DNA of 64,000 nucleotides, from positions 1 through 64,000 of the forward strand of contig CAIQKM010000187.1 in the NCBI GenBank assembly GCA_903872345.1. The letters are read 5' to 3'. The notes under the pieces are model-generated. The model had not been told where the DNA came from and did not search any database. It was given only the letters and a program-made list of their open reading frames with translations. Positions 1 to 8,313 of the stretch are shown piece by piece. This stretch comes from an uncultured Verrucomicrobia subdivision 3 bacterium. Its GTDB lineage: Bacteria; Verrucomicrobiota; Verrucomicrobiia; Limisphaerales; UBA11358. The position numbers were made by a program, and so were the translations under genes. Within the stretch, counting starts at the first letter, position 1, and every line of letters begins with the position of its first letter.

Positions 1-1
1 A

Positions 2-151
2 GTGTTGCCGCACCGCTGGGTGGTGGAACGCACTTTCGGCTGGCTGATGCGCCAGCGGCGACTGGTGCGGGATTACGAAACCACCGAGTCCAGTGCCGAG
101 GCTTGGATCTATATCGCCATGATCCGAATCCAACTCCGCCGTCTGGCTTGA
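2..151 (+). CDS. IS5-like transposase, C-terminal end (partial)
   Basis: The window opens inside a reading frame that runs 49 codons to a TGA. The peptide contains [18 protein letters not shown] followed by RDYE, the hallmark end of IS5/IS1182-type DDE transposases; the E of VVERTF is the usual last catalytic acidic residue. Only the tail is present because the window edge cuts it, so completeness cannot be judged. Bases 152-378, up to the end of the next gene, carry no gene that I can support and probably include the right end of the element, but I could not identify its terminal inverted repeat. Confidence 0.8.
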   Translation: MLPHRWVVERTFGWLMRQRRLVRDYETTESSAEAWIYIAMIRIQLRRLA

Positions 152-378
152 TCCCTCAGCATTCATGATTTTTCAGACGCACTCTCAGGGCGTGGTATAG
201 TTCTTTTTCCAAGTTTAGCCTTTTCCTTTCTCGAAACGTTAATCCTGACCCCAATCCGGGTCCAGTAGCCATCAGCTTCAAGAAAATAAGAAACGATTTG
301 CTCAAAGGAGTCCATTGGGAATTATTATTGTTTTACCGACCGTTTGTAAATAATTTGCAAACTTGCTCACCCTCTCCC

Positions 379-1575
379 TCAAAGTGCCTCCGGCTTCTGC
401 ATCAGCGCGGCAATACGCTGGAGCAGCCGTCCGGCGGCGCCGCCGTCGAGGACGCGGTGGTCGAAGCTGAGGGTGAGGTAGGCTTCCATCACGGGCACGA
501 ACTGGCCTTTGGCTTCGTCCCAGTGGGGCATGCGGCGGCCGGCACCCATGCCGAGGACGATGGTTTGTTCGGGCAGCGGAATGGGTGTGGCCCAGACGAG
601 GCCGAAGGTGCCGAAATTGGTGACGGTGGCCACGGAGCCGCCGGTGGCGTCGCCGGGGAGTTTGCGCTGGCGCGCGAGTTCCACGAGTTCGTTGTAGCGG
701 ACGACGAGTTCGGCGAGCGGTTTTTTATCGGCACCGCGCAGGACGGGTACGAGTACGCCGTCCTCGGCTTCGACGGCGAAACCGACGTCGATGGAGGAGG
801 GGAGGACAATTTTGCTGCCGACGAGGCGGCCGGCGGGGGCGCTGTTTTCGGACAGGGCCAGGGCGAGGGCGCGCAGGGCATACAGAGCGGGGCCGGGCTT
901 GGGATCGCGGGTTTTGCGGTGCGTCAGGAGCGGGTCGAGTGTCACGGGCAGGCCGACGGTGGCGAGCGGACGGGTCCAACTGCGGCGCATGGCGTCGGCC
1001 ACGGCCACGCGCATGGAGGAGGCCTGGCTGGTTTTCTGGTGCTCGAGGTGCACCATGAATTTCTCGAAGTCTTGGACGGTGACGCGGCCGGCGGCGCCGC
1101 TGCCGGCAATGCCGGCGAGGTCGGCGGCGCTGAGGCCGAGTTCGTGCATGCGGGCTTTGAGGCGGGGGGAAATGTAGCTGGCGCCAACGGCGTTGGCGGG
1201 CACGGGCAGGCCGCGCACGGTGGGTTCCACGCGGGAACCGCTGATGATTTCCGGGAGGTGGTCGGGGTCCTGATCGGGGTCAACGGGTTTGACGGGCGGG
1301 GCTTCATCGAAGCCCAGGCGGGCGGCTTCCTCGGCGGTGGCTTCAATTTGGCCGAGTACGGCGCCAACGATGTAGCTTTCGTTCAACTGCGCGGAGAAAT
1401 TCGTGACGCGTCCCGTGCAGGGGGCGGTGACGGTCATGGTGGCCTTGTTGGTCTCGACCTCGATCAAATCCTGGCCGGCCTCGATGGTGTCGCCGGGTTT
1501 GACCAGATAATTGATGATGGCCGCCTCGGCGATGGATTCGCCCAACTGCGGCATGATGATGGGGACTTGCGGCAT
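379..1575 (-). CDS. 2-oxoacid dehydrogenase E2 (dihydrolipoyl acyltransferase)
   Basis: A 398-residue E2 component that transfers the acyl group from lipoamide to CoA. Residues 1-80 form a single lipoyl domain with the lipoylation motif VETNKATM (Lys44). Residues about 130-170 form the peripheral-subunit-binding domain (YISPRLKARMHELGL then GSGAAGRVTVQDF). The rest is the catalytic domain, ending in the active-site motif DHRVLDGG (His373, Asp377). The frame is open upstream, but the ATG at 1575 starts the canonical lipoyl domain (MPQVPIIMPQLGES), so I used it; there is no clear Shine-Dalgarno. It is the last gene of a leftward E1 alpha, E1 beta, E2 order. Pyruvate is the likeliest substrate, but branched-chain oxoacids cannot be excluded from sequence. 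No E3 gene is adjacent. Confidence 0.93.
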   Translation of the reverse strand: MPQVPIIMPQLGESIAEAAIINYLVKPGDTIEAGQDLIEVETNKATMTVTAPCTGRVTNFSAQLNESYIVGAVLGQIEATAEEAARLGFDEAPPVKPVDPDQDPDHLPEIISGSRVEPTVRGLPVPANAVGASYISPRLKARMHELGLSAADLAGIAGSGAAGRVTVQDFEKFMVHLEHQKTSQASSMRVAVADAMRRSWTRPLATVGLPVTLDPLLTHRKTRDPKPGPALYALRALALALSENSAPAGRLVGSKIVLPSSIDVGFAVEAEDGVLVPVLRGADKKPLAELVVRYNELVELARQRKLPGDATGGSVATVTNFGTFGLVWATPIPLPEQTIVLGMGAGRRMPHWDEAKGQFVPVMEAYLTLSFDHRVLDGGAAGRLLQRIAALMQKPEAL

Positions 1576-1662
1576 AAAATTAGTTGGGTTGGGGGCTAAA
1601 TGGATTAACGCTCGCCCAAACACCGGCGCATACTGACACGGAGCCTAAAGTTGAAGAGATCA

Positions 1663-1711
1663 GCGCCACCTCACCCCGGCCCTCTCCCCCATTTACCAAT
1701 GGCGGAGAGGG
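1663..1711. repeat. 49-bp dispersed hairpin repeat, copy A
   Basis: The 49 bases here recur exactly, in inverted orientation, at 60283-60331. The unit starts GCGCCACCTCACCCCGGC and contains a hairpin whose arms CCCTCTCC..CATT and AATGGCGGAGAGGG flank a short loop. It sits in the gap between E2 and E1 beta. Two identical copies nearly 59 kb apart in non-coding DNA indicate a mobile or recently copied intergenic repeat. Confidence 0.9.
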
Positions 1712-1754
1712 GGAGGAAACCGGTGCGTAACTATTTTGGCGGGGGAAATGCATG

Positions 1755-2720
1755 TTAGGTGCGCAACAGTTTGCGGGCGGCGCTGACGACGGCGCGGGCG
1801 GTGGGGCGGTGCGCGGTCCACAGGTTGGGGTGATAGGGCACGGGCGTGTTGCGGGCGTTCAGGCGCTGCGGCGGGGCGTCGAGGAGTTCGTAGCCTTCGC
1901 TGGCGACGCGGGCGATAACTTCGGCGGTGACGCCGCCCCAGGGCCACGCTTCGCCCACGCACAGCAAACGTCCGGTGCGCGCCACGCTGGCGATGACGGT
2001 GTCCGTATCCAGCGGTTTCACGGAGCGCAAATCCACGACTTCAATCTGCCAGCCTTCGGAGGCGAGCTCGTTCGCGGCGGCGACACATTCGTGTACCATG
2101 GCGCTGTAGGTGACAATGGTGAGGTCGCGGCCTTCGCGGGCGATGCGGGCCTTGCCCACGGGCAGGGCGGTGTCCGGCAATTTGTCGGCCTTGAGATGGT
2201 AGTACAGGAACTTGTGTTCGCAGAAAATCACCGGGTCATCAATGGCGACGGCTTCGAGCAACATGCTGTAGGCGTCTTCGACCGTGGCGGGCGTGAGGAC
2301 GATCAGGCCCGGATAATGCGCGTAAATCGCCTCCATCATCTGGCTGTGAAAGGGGCCGCTGCCGGAGGTGCCGCCGCAGGGCAGACGCACGGTGACGGGG
2401 CAGGGGACATTCGTGCGCCAGAAGAGCGTGGCCGCCTGGTTCACGATCTGGTTGAACCCGACGGTGGAAAAATCCGCAAACTGCATTTCGATGATCGGGC
2501 GCAGTCCTTCGATGGCCGCGCCGACGGCGAGGCCCATCATGGCGTCCTCGCTGATGGGCGAATCCAGCACGCGACCGGGAAATTCTTTGGCGAGATTTTT
2601 GGTGGCCTTGAACGCGCCGCCGAACGCGCCGACATCCTGGCCGTAGATGAACACGCGCGGATCGTCTTTCAACGCGCGCGCCTGCGCCTCCCGGATGGCT
2701 TCCAGATAGGTGATGCTCAT
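1755..2720 (-). CDS. 2-oxoacid dehydrogenase E1 component, beta subunit
   Basis: A 321-residue transketolase-like beta chain that forms the E1 heterotetramer with the alpha chain encoded upstream. It has the conserved opening ITYLEAIREAQARALKDD, the block FIYGQDVGAFGGAF, the interface block EDAMMGLAVGAAIEG, the block FWRTNVPCPVTVRLP, and a C-terminal transketolase domain beginning near GKARIAREGRDLTIVTY. Its length is usual for PdhB/BkdB. I chose the ATG at 2720 because the open frame upstream has no family similarity and runs into a REP-like repeat. It lies 179 bp upstream of E2 and 196 bp downstream of E1 alpha; both gaps contain dispersed repeats, so co-transcription is likely but not certain. 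Confidence 0.93.
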   Translation of the reverse strand: MSITYLEAIREAQARALKDDPRVFIYGQDVGAFGGAFKATKNLAKEFPGRVLDSPISEDAMMGLAVGAAIEGLRPIIEMQFADFSTVGFNQIVNQAATLFWRTNVPCPVTVRLPCGGTSGSGPFHSQMMEAIYAHYPGLIVLTPATVEDAYSMLLEAVAIDDPVIFCEHKFLYYHLKADKLPDTALPVGKARIAREGRDLTIVTYSAMVHECVAAANELASEGWQIEVVDLRSVKPLDTDTVIASVARTGRLLCVGEAWPWGGVTAEVIARVASEGYELLDAPPQRLNARNTPVPYHPNLWTAHRPTARAVVSAARKLLRT

Positions 2721-2747
2721 GACAGGTGAAGGACAGGGGGGGCTTGA

Positions 2748-2857
2748 CGGAGCGCGCCCGGCCCCGGGCGCAGCCAGGTGCGAATGTTTAAGCCGTTTGG
2801 TTTTTCCCACACCGCTGGGCCGGCCACGTTGCTGCGCCCGAGGACGGGCGCGCTCCG
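2748..2857. repeat. BIME-like pair of inverted REP hairpins
   Basis: Two 27-base ends, 2748-2774 and 2831-2857, are inverted copies that match at 25 of 27 positions. Each begins CGGAG when read inward and each folds on itself: the right-hand end contains GCGCCCG, loop AGGA, CGGGCGC. The whole element fills the gap between E1 beta and E1 alpha. A 31-base stretch covering the right end (2828-2858) recurs exactly at 60698-60728. Confidence 0.8.
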
Positions 2858-2916
2858 GACGGGGTGATGGCTGGTGATGGCGTTCAAGGTTTTAAAGATT
2901 TGGGAGGCCTGCCCGA

Positions 2917-3951
2917 TTAGATTTCATCGTGCATTTCGTTGAGATGGGGCGAGGACAGGGCGGTCCATTTTTCGGTAAACGGATCGGGCGTGGGTTCGCG
3001 CTGCACCTGGTTCACGGCTTCCTCGATTTCGCCGACCACCTGGCTGCGCCAGACGGCGAGCTGCGCGGCATCGGCCAGTTTTTGGGACAGCAAATATTCT
3101 TCGGCCAGCTTCAGACAGTCGCGGCCGAGCGGGGAGGCTTTCAACTTCGGGTCAATGTAGCCGGCGTCGTCGTGTTCGCCGTGACCGCAGAGGCGGAGCA
3201 GGGAGGCGACGACGAGTTGCGGTCCGCCGCCGTTGCGCGCGGTTTCGACGGCTTGGCCGATGGTGGCGAGGCAGTCCGGGAGGCTGGTGCCATCCACATT
3301 ATGCGCGCCCATGCCGTAGCCGAGGGCGCGGTCGGCGAGATTATCGCAGGCGAACTGGCGGCTGTTGGGGGTGGAATAGGCGAATTGATTGTTGGCCACG
3401 ACCATGACCAGAGGCAGCTTTTCAATGGACGCCTGATTCAAAGCTTCGTGAAACGCGCCGGTGGAAGTGCCGCCTTCGCCCAGGGTGGCCACGCCGACCA
3501 TGCCGGTCTGGCCTTTCAGGCGGCGGGCAAAGAGCACGCCATTCACCACGGAAATCATCGCGCCGAGATGGCTGATCATGGGCAGGAGACCTTCGCGGGG
3601 GTAGCCGCGGTGGACATTGCCATCGCGTCCGCGCATGGGGCCCAGGGCGGAGCCCAGGTAATTGCGCACGGCATCCACGATGGGTTCGCCGAAGGCCAGC
3701 CGACCGGCGGCATCGCGAATGAGGGGGGCAAATACGTCCGAGTCCCGGAGCGAAACGCCGATGGCCGCGCTCAAGGCTTCCTGGCCGCGCCCGAGAAAGA
3801 CGCCGCCGTGAATTTTGCCGGCGCGGTAAAGCGTGGCAAATTTGTCATCGAGCAGGCGGGCGCGCAGCATGAAGCCATAGGCGAGAACAGCCTTCTCCCG
3901 GCCCAAAGCAGTGGCATCGCCTGCAGGCAGTCCTGGAACTGTTTCCAACAT
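2917..3951 (-). CDS. 2-oxoacid dehydrogenase E1 component, alpha subunit
   Basis: The thiamine-diphosphate-binding alpha chain of E1, which decarboxylates the oxoacid and reductively acylates E2. The ThDP motif runs from LGEGGTSTGAFHEALNQ to VVANNQFAYS, with the expected spacing between GEGG and NN. The flanking block GKIHGGVFLGRGQEALSAAIG is also typical. From the ATG at 3951 the protein is 344 residues. An earlier ATG at 4020 would overlap the dapF-like gene and read through a perfect 8-bp hairpin, and an in-frame TTG nine bases before 3951 has AGGA four bases upstream, so the true start may be either 3951 or that TTG. It is the first E1/E2 gene in the leftward run and follows the dapF-like gene closely. 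Confidence 0.92.
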   Translation of the reverse strand: MLETVPGLPAGDATALGREKAVLAYGFMLRARLLDDKFATLYRAGKIHGGVFLGRGQEALSAAIGVSLRDSDVFAPLIRDAAGRLAFGEPIVDAVRNYLGSALGPMRGRDGNVHRGYPREGLLPMISHLGAMISVVNGVLFARRLKGQTGMVGVATLGEGGTSTGAFHEALNQASIEKLPLVMVVANNQFAYSTPNSRQFACDNLADRALGYGMGAHNVDGTSLPDCLATIGQAVETARNGGGPQLVVASLLRLCGHGEHDDAGYIDPKLKASPLGRDCLKLAEEYLLSQKLADAAQLAVWRSQVVGEIEEAVNQVQREPTPDPFTEKWTALSSPHLNEMHDEI

Positions 3952-3967
3952 TGAATTCAATTTATCC

Positions 3968-3986
3968 TGCCGGGAAGCTCCCGGCA
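3968..3986. other. GC hairpin between dapF-like gene and E1 alpha
   Basis: TGCCGGGA, a three-base loop, then TCCCGGCA give a perfect 8-bp stem just after the dapF-like stop codon and before the E1 alpha start. There is no T-tract in the direction of transcription, so it is not a standard terminator. It could be a processing or attenuation hairpin, or a decayed repeat. Confidence 0.5.
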
Positions 3987-3997
3987 ACACTTCTAAT

Positions 3998-4840
3998 TCA
4001 GCCAAAAATTTCCGGATCAATCACGCCTTCCGCGACGCGGGTGACCGGACCGGTCATGCGGATGGCAAAACCATCGCTGATTTCGATCTTGATGATGCCC
4101 CCGGGCATGTGCACGGAGATGCTGCGGTCCACCAGGCCCAGCCGGTGGGCCACGGCGGCGGCGGCGCTGCTGCTGCTGCCGCTGGCGAGGGTGTAGCCCG
4201 CGCCGCGCTCCCAGATTTCGATCTGAATATTGTTCCGGTCCAGCACTTTCAGGAACTGGACATTGGTGCGGTTCGGGAAATTCGGGTGTACTTCGAGCAG
4301 CGGACCGAATTCATGCGCGAGTTTGGCGCTGATTTCCGGCAGGGGCAGGACGCAGTGCGGATTGCCGATGGTGGCGGCGCAGAAGCTGAATTCGCGGCCG
4401 CCGACGGTGATGTTCTCGTTCAACACTTCGCGGGGCGCGCCCACGACAGGGATTTTTTCACTGGCGAAGCTGACCTTGCCCATCTCCACTTTCACCATCT
4501 TGCCGCCGTCATAGACGGTGGAGCGAACGAGGCCGCCATCGGTCTGGATGAGGAACTCGTCATTGCCCACGAACTGGGTGTCCCACAGGTAGCGGGAGAA
4601 GATGCGGAGGCCGTTGCCGCTTTTTTCGGCGATGCTGCCGTCGGGATTATAGATTTTCAGGGCGCACTTGGCGGTTTCCGAGGGGAGCGGTCCGAGGAGT
4701 ATGCCGTCCGAGCCGACGCCAAAATTGCGGTGGCAGATGGTCTTGACCTGCGCCGTGGTCAGCGGGGCGGACAAATCCTTCGGGTTAATGACAATGTAGT
4801 CATTGCCCAGGGCGTGATATTTGGTGAAAACCAGGTTCAT
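3998..4840 (-). CDS. DapF-family epimerase-like protein lacking both catalytic cysteines
   Basis: A 280-residue protein of the diaminopimelate epimerase fold. The start (FTKYHALGNDYIVI), the FGVGSDGILL block and the two substrate-loop motifs are all recognisable. In true DapF, one Cys precedes GNGxR and the other sits in ACGTG, and the two act as the acid/base pair. Here both are serine: NPDGSIAEKSGNGLR has Ser74 (codon 4619-4621, AGC) and ERGAGYTLASGSSSS has Ser220 (codon 4181-4183, AGC). The rest of the fold looks intact, so this is unlikely to be a decayed gene. It may be a paralogue with another reaction rather than the lysine/peptidoglycan enzyme. The ATG at 4846, two codons earlier, is an equally good start. 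It lies just upstream of the E1/E2 genes on the same strand. Confidence 0.85.
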   Translation of the reverse strand: MNLVFTKYHALGNDYIVINPKDLSAPLTTAQVKTICHRNFGVGSDGILLGPLPSETAKCALKIYNPDGSIAEKSGNGLRIFSRYLWDTQFVGNDEFLIQTDGGLVRSTVYDGGKMVKVEMGKVSFASEKIPVVGAPREVLNENITVGGREFSFCAATIGNPHCVLPLPEISAKLAHEFGPLLEVHPNFPNRTNVQFLKVLDRNNIQIEIWERGAGYTLASGSSSSAAAAVAHRLGLVDRSISVHMPGGIIKIEISDGFAIRMTGPVTRVAEGVIDPEIFG

Positions 4841-4972
4841 CCGCATAGAATAACCGGACGGGCGGGAACCGCAAAACAGAAACGGCGGGTGGTGAAATTT
4901 TTGCAAACGCGGATTGACAGGCGGGCGGAGGGGGTACCGGTTGTCCAGGGAATAAATTGGTAGCGTGACTTT

Positions 4973-5374
4973 TTATGCCGGCACAATAACGTTTAATCCC
5001 CGTACTTGCTGGAAATGCCGCTGGTTGAACGTGGCCACCTCACAGCCGCGCTCCAAGGCGGTTGCGGCCACGATGAGGTCATAATAACCGATCATCTTGC
5101 CGGCCGCTTCTAATTCCGCCCACAAACGGGCATGTTCGTAGGCCGTCTGTTCGGTGTAAGGAATGACGGGTAGCGGTGTCAGAATAGTTCTGAGATAGTG
5201 CTGGCGTTTTAGCCTTTGGGCTCCCGCCGCCCGCTCCACCCCATGCCAGAGTTCCGCCACGGTGATGGCCGCGATTTCAAAATGTTCATCGGGTCGGGAG
5301 ACGAGCCAATGATGGAGATCAAAAGTACCCTTTTCCCCGCGAATGATGACGTCGGCATCCAGAATTATTGCCAT
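4973..5374 (-). CDS. VapC-like PIN-domain toxin
   Basis: A 133-residue PIN-domain protein, predicted to be a metal-dependent RNase of a type II toxin-antitoxin module. Acidic residues that would bind Mg2+ are visible in AIILDADVIIRG near the N-terminus, in VAELWHGVERA, and in the block IGYYDLIVAATAL, followed by TFNQRHFQQVRGL at the end. The start overlaps the end of the upstream antitoxin gene by 10 bp, the usual arrangement for a co-translated pair. RNA target unknown. Confidence 0.9.
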   Translation of the reverse strand: MAIILDADVIIRGEKGTFDLHHWLVSRPDEHFEIAAITVAELWHGVERAAGAQRLKRQHYLRTILTPLPVIPYTEQTAYEHARLWAELEAAGKMIGYYDLIVAATALERGCEVATFNQRHFQQVRGLNVIVPA

Positions 5375-5637
5375 TTGTCGGCGGGGGTTTTGAGGGTTTT
5401 TCGGGCGGTTTGCAGGTCATCCTGCCAGGCCTTGGCTTCCGCCGCCGTCAAGGTGGTTTGGGCCAGGGCATCGGCCAGGTCGCGTCCTCGGCAGACTTTT
5501 TCAAAGTCCGGCCCCAGCCGCGCAAAGGGTTGGCCGTTTTTGAGCAGCACAAAAGTGACGTTTTGGTAATGGGCGCGGTTGACGCAGTCGGCAAAATTGC
5601 GCGCCGCATCCGTGACACTGATGGCCTTCTTTTGCAT
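5365..5637 (-). CDS. Phd/YefM-like antitoxin
   Basis: A 90-residue protein encoded directly upstream of the PIN toxin and overlapping it by 10 bp. The N-terminal half (AISVTDAARNFADCVNRAHY, then FVLLKNGQPFARLGP) matches the DNA-binding fold of Phd/YefM antitoxins. The C-terminal half is charged and helical, as expected for the toxin-neutralising tail. These antitoxins normally repress their own operon; I could not identify the operator with confidence in the AT-rich bases upstream of 5637. Confidence 0.85.
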   Translation of the reverse strand: MQKKAISVTDAARNFADCVNRAHYQNVTFVLLKNGQPFARLGPDFEKVCRGRDLADALAQTTLTAAEAKAWQDDLQTARKTLKTPADKWQ

Positions 5638-5812
5638 AAAATCAGATTATCAGATTTTAATGCATAGTCAACTCGACGCCCAACAGAAACAGCGGGTGCT
5701 TTTTGAATGGTGGATTGACAGGGGGTGGAGGGGGTGGTCTGTCATTCAACAACAGACGGCAGGCAATTCATGGATCATTTGAAAATAGGTGGCCGCTAAG
5801 CAAGTTAGTGGC

Positions 5813-6065
5813 AACGCTCGCCCTCACCTCTGTCCTCTCCCCCAGGAGAGGATTTCACCTTGGCACATTATCTAATCATCCGTCCACCAGGGCGACCAAT
5901 CCAGCCGCTTGATTCACAAAAAAAGGCGGGAACTGTTTCTCCTTCTCCTGTGGGCGAGTTCTTGAGCCGTTTGGGAAACGGCGAAAGGAATTCGGCGGAG
6001 CCGAAGGCCCGCAGGGCCGAGCGAGCGGGCGCGAGCGAGTCCACGCCGGGATGAGGGCGAGCGTT
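5813..6065. repeat. MITE-like element with perfect 14-bp terminal inverted repeats
   Basis: The ends AACGCTCGCCCTCA (5813-5826) and TGAGGGCGAGCGTT (6052-6065) are exact inverted copies. They bound 253 bp with no convincing gene. No flanking target-site duplication is evident. Read on the minus strand the interior is open and protein-like, but it has no start or ribosome-binding signal of its own. The remaining intergenic bases, 5638-5812, show no gene. Confidence 0.7.
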
Positions 6066-6073
6066 AGACCATA

Positions 6074-8212
6074 TTACTCCGTCTTCAAAAGCGGATTCAT
6101 CCCCAGGGATTGCACCAGGAACGCCCATTTATCGCCGGCTTCTTCGATGATTTTTGAAGTGGGTTTGCCCGCGCCGTGGCCGGCTTTGGTTTCGATGCGG
6201 ATGAGAATGGGCGCGTCGCCGGCCTGGGCGGCTTGCAGGGTGGCGGCGAATTTGAAGCTGTGCGCGGGGACGACGCGGTCGTCGTGATCGCCGGTGGTGA
6301 TGAGGGTGGGCGGATATTGGATGCCGGGATGGATGTTATGCAGCGGCGAGTAGGCGTGCAGGGCCTTGAATTCCTCGGGGTTTTCGGGCGACCCGTAGTC
6401 GCTCATCCAGGCCCAACCGATGGTGAATTTGTTGAAGCGCAGCATGTCCATGACGCCCACGGAGGGCAGGCACGCGCCGTAGAGATCGGGTCGCTGCGTT
6501 TCGCAGGCGCCGATGAGCAGGCCGCCGTTGCTGGCCCCGGAGATGGCGAGTTTCTTGGACGACGTGTAATGATTGGCAATGAGCCATTCGCCGGCGGCGA
6601 TGAAGTCATCGAACACATTTTGCTTCTTCAACTTCATGCCGGCTTCGTGCCATTCCCGACCGTATTCGCCGCCGCCGCGCAGGTTGGCCATGGCATAGAC
6701 GCCGCCCATTTCCATCCACACCAGATAGGCGGGGCTAAACGTGGGCGAGAGGCTGATGTCGAAGCCGCCGTAGCCGTAGAGCAGGGTGGGGTTGTTGCCA
6801 TCGAGTGCGAGGCCTTTCTTATGCGTGATGAACATGGGCACGCGGGTGCCGTCCTTGCTGCGATAGAAAATCTGGGTGGTTACGTAATCGGCCGGATTGA
6901 AATCCACCTTGGGCGCGCGGAATAGGGTACTGGTGCCGGTGGCCAGATCCTGCCGGTAAATGCTGCCGGGAACGGTGAAGCTGGTGTAGGAATAAAATGT
7001 CTCGGTATCCTTGCGCTTGCCGCCAAACCCGCCGGCAGAGCCAATGCCGGGCAACGCCAGTTCGGAGAGGAACTGGCCGGTGAGCGAATATAACTTCACC
7101 TGACTGCGGGCGTCCTTGAGATATTCGCACACGAAGGAATTGTTCAGCGTGTGCACGCCTTTGAGCGGTTCGGCGGCCTGGGGAATGACCTCGTGCCAGT
7201 TGGCGCGCGCGGGCTTGGTGATATCAACGGCGATCACGCGGCCGCGCGGGGCGTCGAGATCGGTGTTGATCCAGAAGAGGGGGCCGTCGTTGTCAACAAA
7301 ACTGTACTGGGCATCGAAATCGTTGAGCAACTCCACGACGGGCGCGCCGGGTGTGGTGAGGTCCTGATAATAGAGGCGGTTACGGGTGTCGGTGCCTTCG
7401 GTGACGTCAATGAGCAGGTAATGGCCATCGTCGGTCACGGTGGTGCCGAAGCCCCAGTCCTTGTGATCCGGGCGATTGTAAACCAGGCGGTCGGCGGACT
7501 GCGGGGTTCCGACCATGTGGTAATAGACTTTTTGGAAATAATTCACCTTGGTGAGCTGGGCGTCGGCCTTGGGCTCATCGTAACGGGAATAGAAAAAGCC
7601 TTTGCCGTCCTTGGTCCACGCGGCTCCGGAAAATTTCACCCATTTCAGGGAATCGGGCAGGTCCTGGCCGGTGTGGACATCGCGGACCTTCCATTCCTCC
7701 CAGTCGGAACCGGAGGCGGAAAGCCCGTAAGCCATGAGCTTGCCGTCGTCGCTGATGGCCATGCCGGCGAGGGCGACGGTGCCGTCGGCGGAAAGTTTGT
7801 TCGGATCGAGCAGCACGGTGGGCTCGGCGTCCAGCGTGGGTAGGGTGTAGAGCACGGCCTGATTTTGCAGGCCGTCGTTGCGGCTGAAAAAGTAGCGTCC
7901 GCCCTGTTTGGTGGGCACGCCGTAGCGTTCGTAGTTCCAGAGTTTTTTCAGGCGCTGCTTGATGGCCGGGCCCTGCGGAATGGCGGCGAGATAGCCGTAG
8001 GTAACTTTGTTTTGCGCGGTGACCCAGGCCTTGGTTTCGGCGGCATTATCATCCTCCAGCCAGCGGTAGGGATCGGGAACGCTGACGCCGTGGTAATCAT
8101 CCACCTGATTGGTGGTGCGGGTGGTCGGGTAGGAGAGGGTGGGCATGGTGGCAAAGGCGGCCGCTCCGGAGGCAAGCAGTCCGGACAGAACAAATGTATG
8201 CAAGCAACGCAT
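6074..8212 (-). CDS. prolyl oligopeptidase family serine peptidase (S9A), exported
   Basis: A 712-residue prolyl oligopeptidase that cleaves short peptides after proline. Residues 1-22 form a signal peptide. The family's N-terminal block follows (DDYHGVSVPDPYRWLEDD), then a seven-bladed propeller, then the alpha/beta hydrolase domain. The catalytic triad is visible: Ser about 561 in ISGASNGGLLIG, Asp about 645 in GDHDDRVVP, and His about 679 in KAGHGAGKP. Length matches the S9A family. It is transcribed divergently from the iscA-like gene across about 100 bp. Probably periplasmic, in peptide scavenging. Confidence 0.95.
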   Translation of the reverse strand: MRCLHTFVLSGLLASGAAAFATMPTLSYPTTRTTNQVDDYHGVSVPDPYRWLEDDNAAETKAWVTAQNKVTYGYLAAIPQGPAIKQRLKKLWNYERYGVPTKQGGRYFFSRNDGLQNQAVLYTLPTLDAEPTVLLDPNKLSADGTVALAGMAISDDGKLMAYGLSASGSDWEEWKVRDVHTGQDLPDSLKWVKFSGAAWTKDGKGFFYSRYDEPKADAQLTKVNYFQKVYYHMVGTPQSADRLVYNRPDHKDWGFGTTVTDDGHYLLIDVTEGTDTRNRLYYQDLTTPGAPVVELLNDFDAQYSFVDNDGPLFWINTDLDAPRGRVIAVDITKPARANWHEVIPQAAEPLKGVHTLNNSFVCEYLKDARSQVKLYSLTGQFLSELALPGIGSAGGFGGKRKDTETFYSYTSFTVPGSIYRQDLATGTSTLFRAPKVDFNPADYVTTQIFYRSKDGTRVPMFITHKKGLALDGNNPTLLYGYGGFDISLSPTFSPAYLVWMEMGGVYAMANLRGGGEYGREWHEAGMKLKKQNVFDDFIAAGEWLIANHYTSSKKLAISGASNGGLLIGACETQRPDLYGACLPSVGVMDMLRFNKFTIGWAWMSDYGSPENPEEFKALHAYSPLHNIHPGIQYPPTLITTGDHDDRVVPAHSFKFAATLQAAQAGDAPILIRIETKAGHGAGKPTSKIIEEAGDKWAFLVQSLGMNPLLKTE

Positions 8213-8268
8213 CGCGAAAGGATGCGGGGAATTGCGGGCGGGTCAAATTATTTTCACCGGTACATCCA

Positions 8269-8297
8269 TTGACGCCCTCATTAAGGCAGAGTAGAGT
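8269..8297 (+). promoter_or_regulatory. predicted sigma-70 promoter for the iscA-hscB operon
   Basis: TTGACG at 8269-8274 and TAGAGT at 8292-8297 are separated by 17 bp, ending 16 bp before the start codon at 8314. The -35 box is near perfect and the -10 box matches four of six consensus positions. No Shine-Dalgarno precedes the ATG. Confidence 0.5.
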
Positions 8298-8313
8298 AGC
8301 GCATACTAATCTA

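Noticed and set aside
298-1599. A plus-strand open frame of 433 codons opposite E2
   Set aside because: Composition is the Gly/Ala/His-rich pattern typical of antisense frames of GC-rich genes; the minus strand clearly encodes E2.
5868-6128. An 86-codon minus-strand open frame
   Set aside because: It lies almost wholly inside the element with terminal inverted repeats and has no start signal or family.
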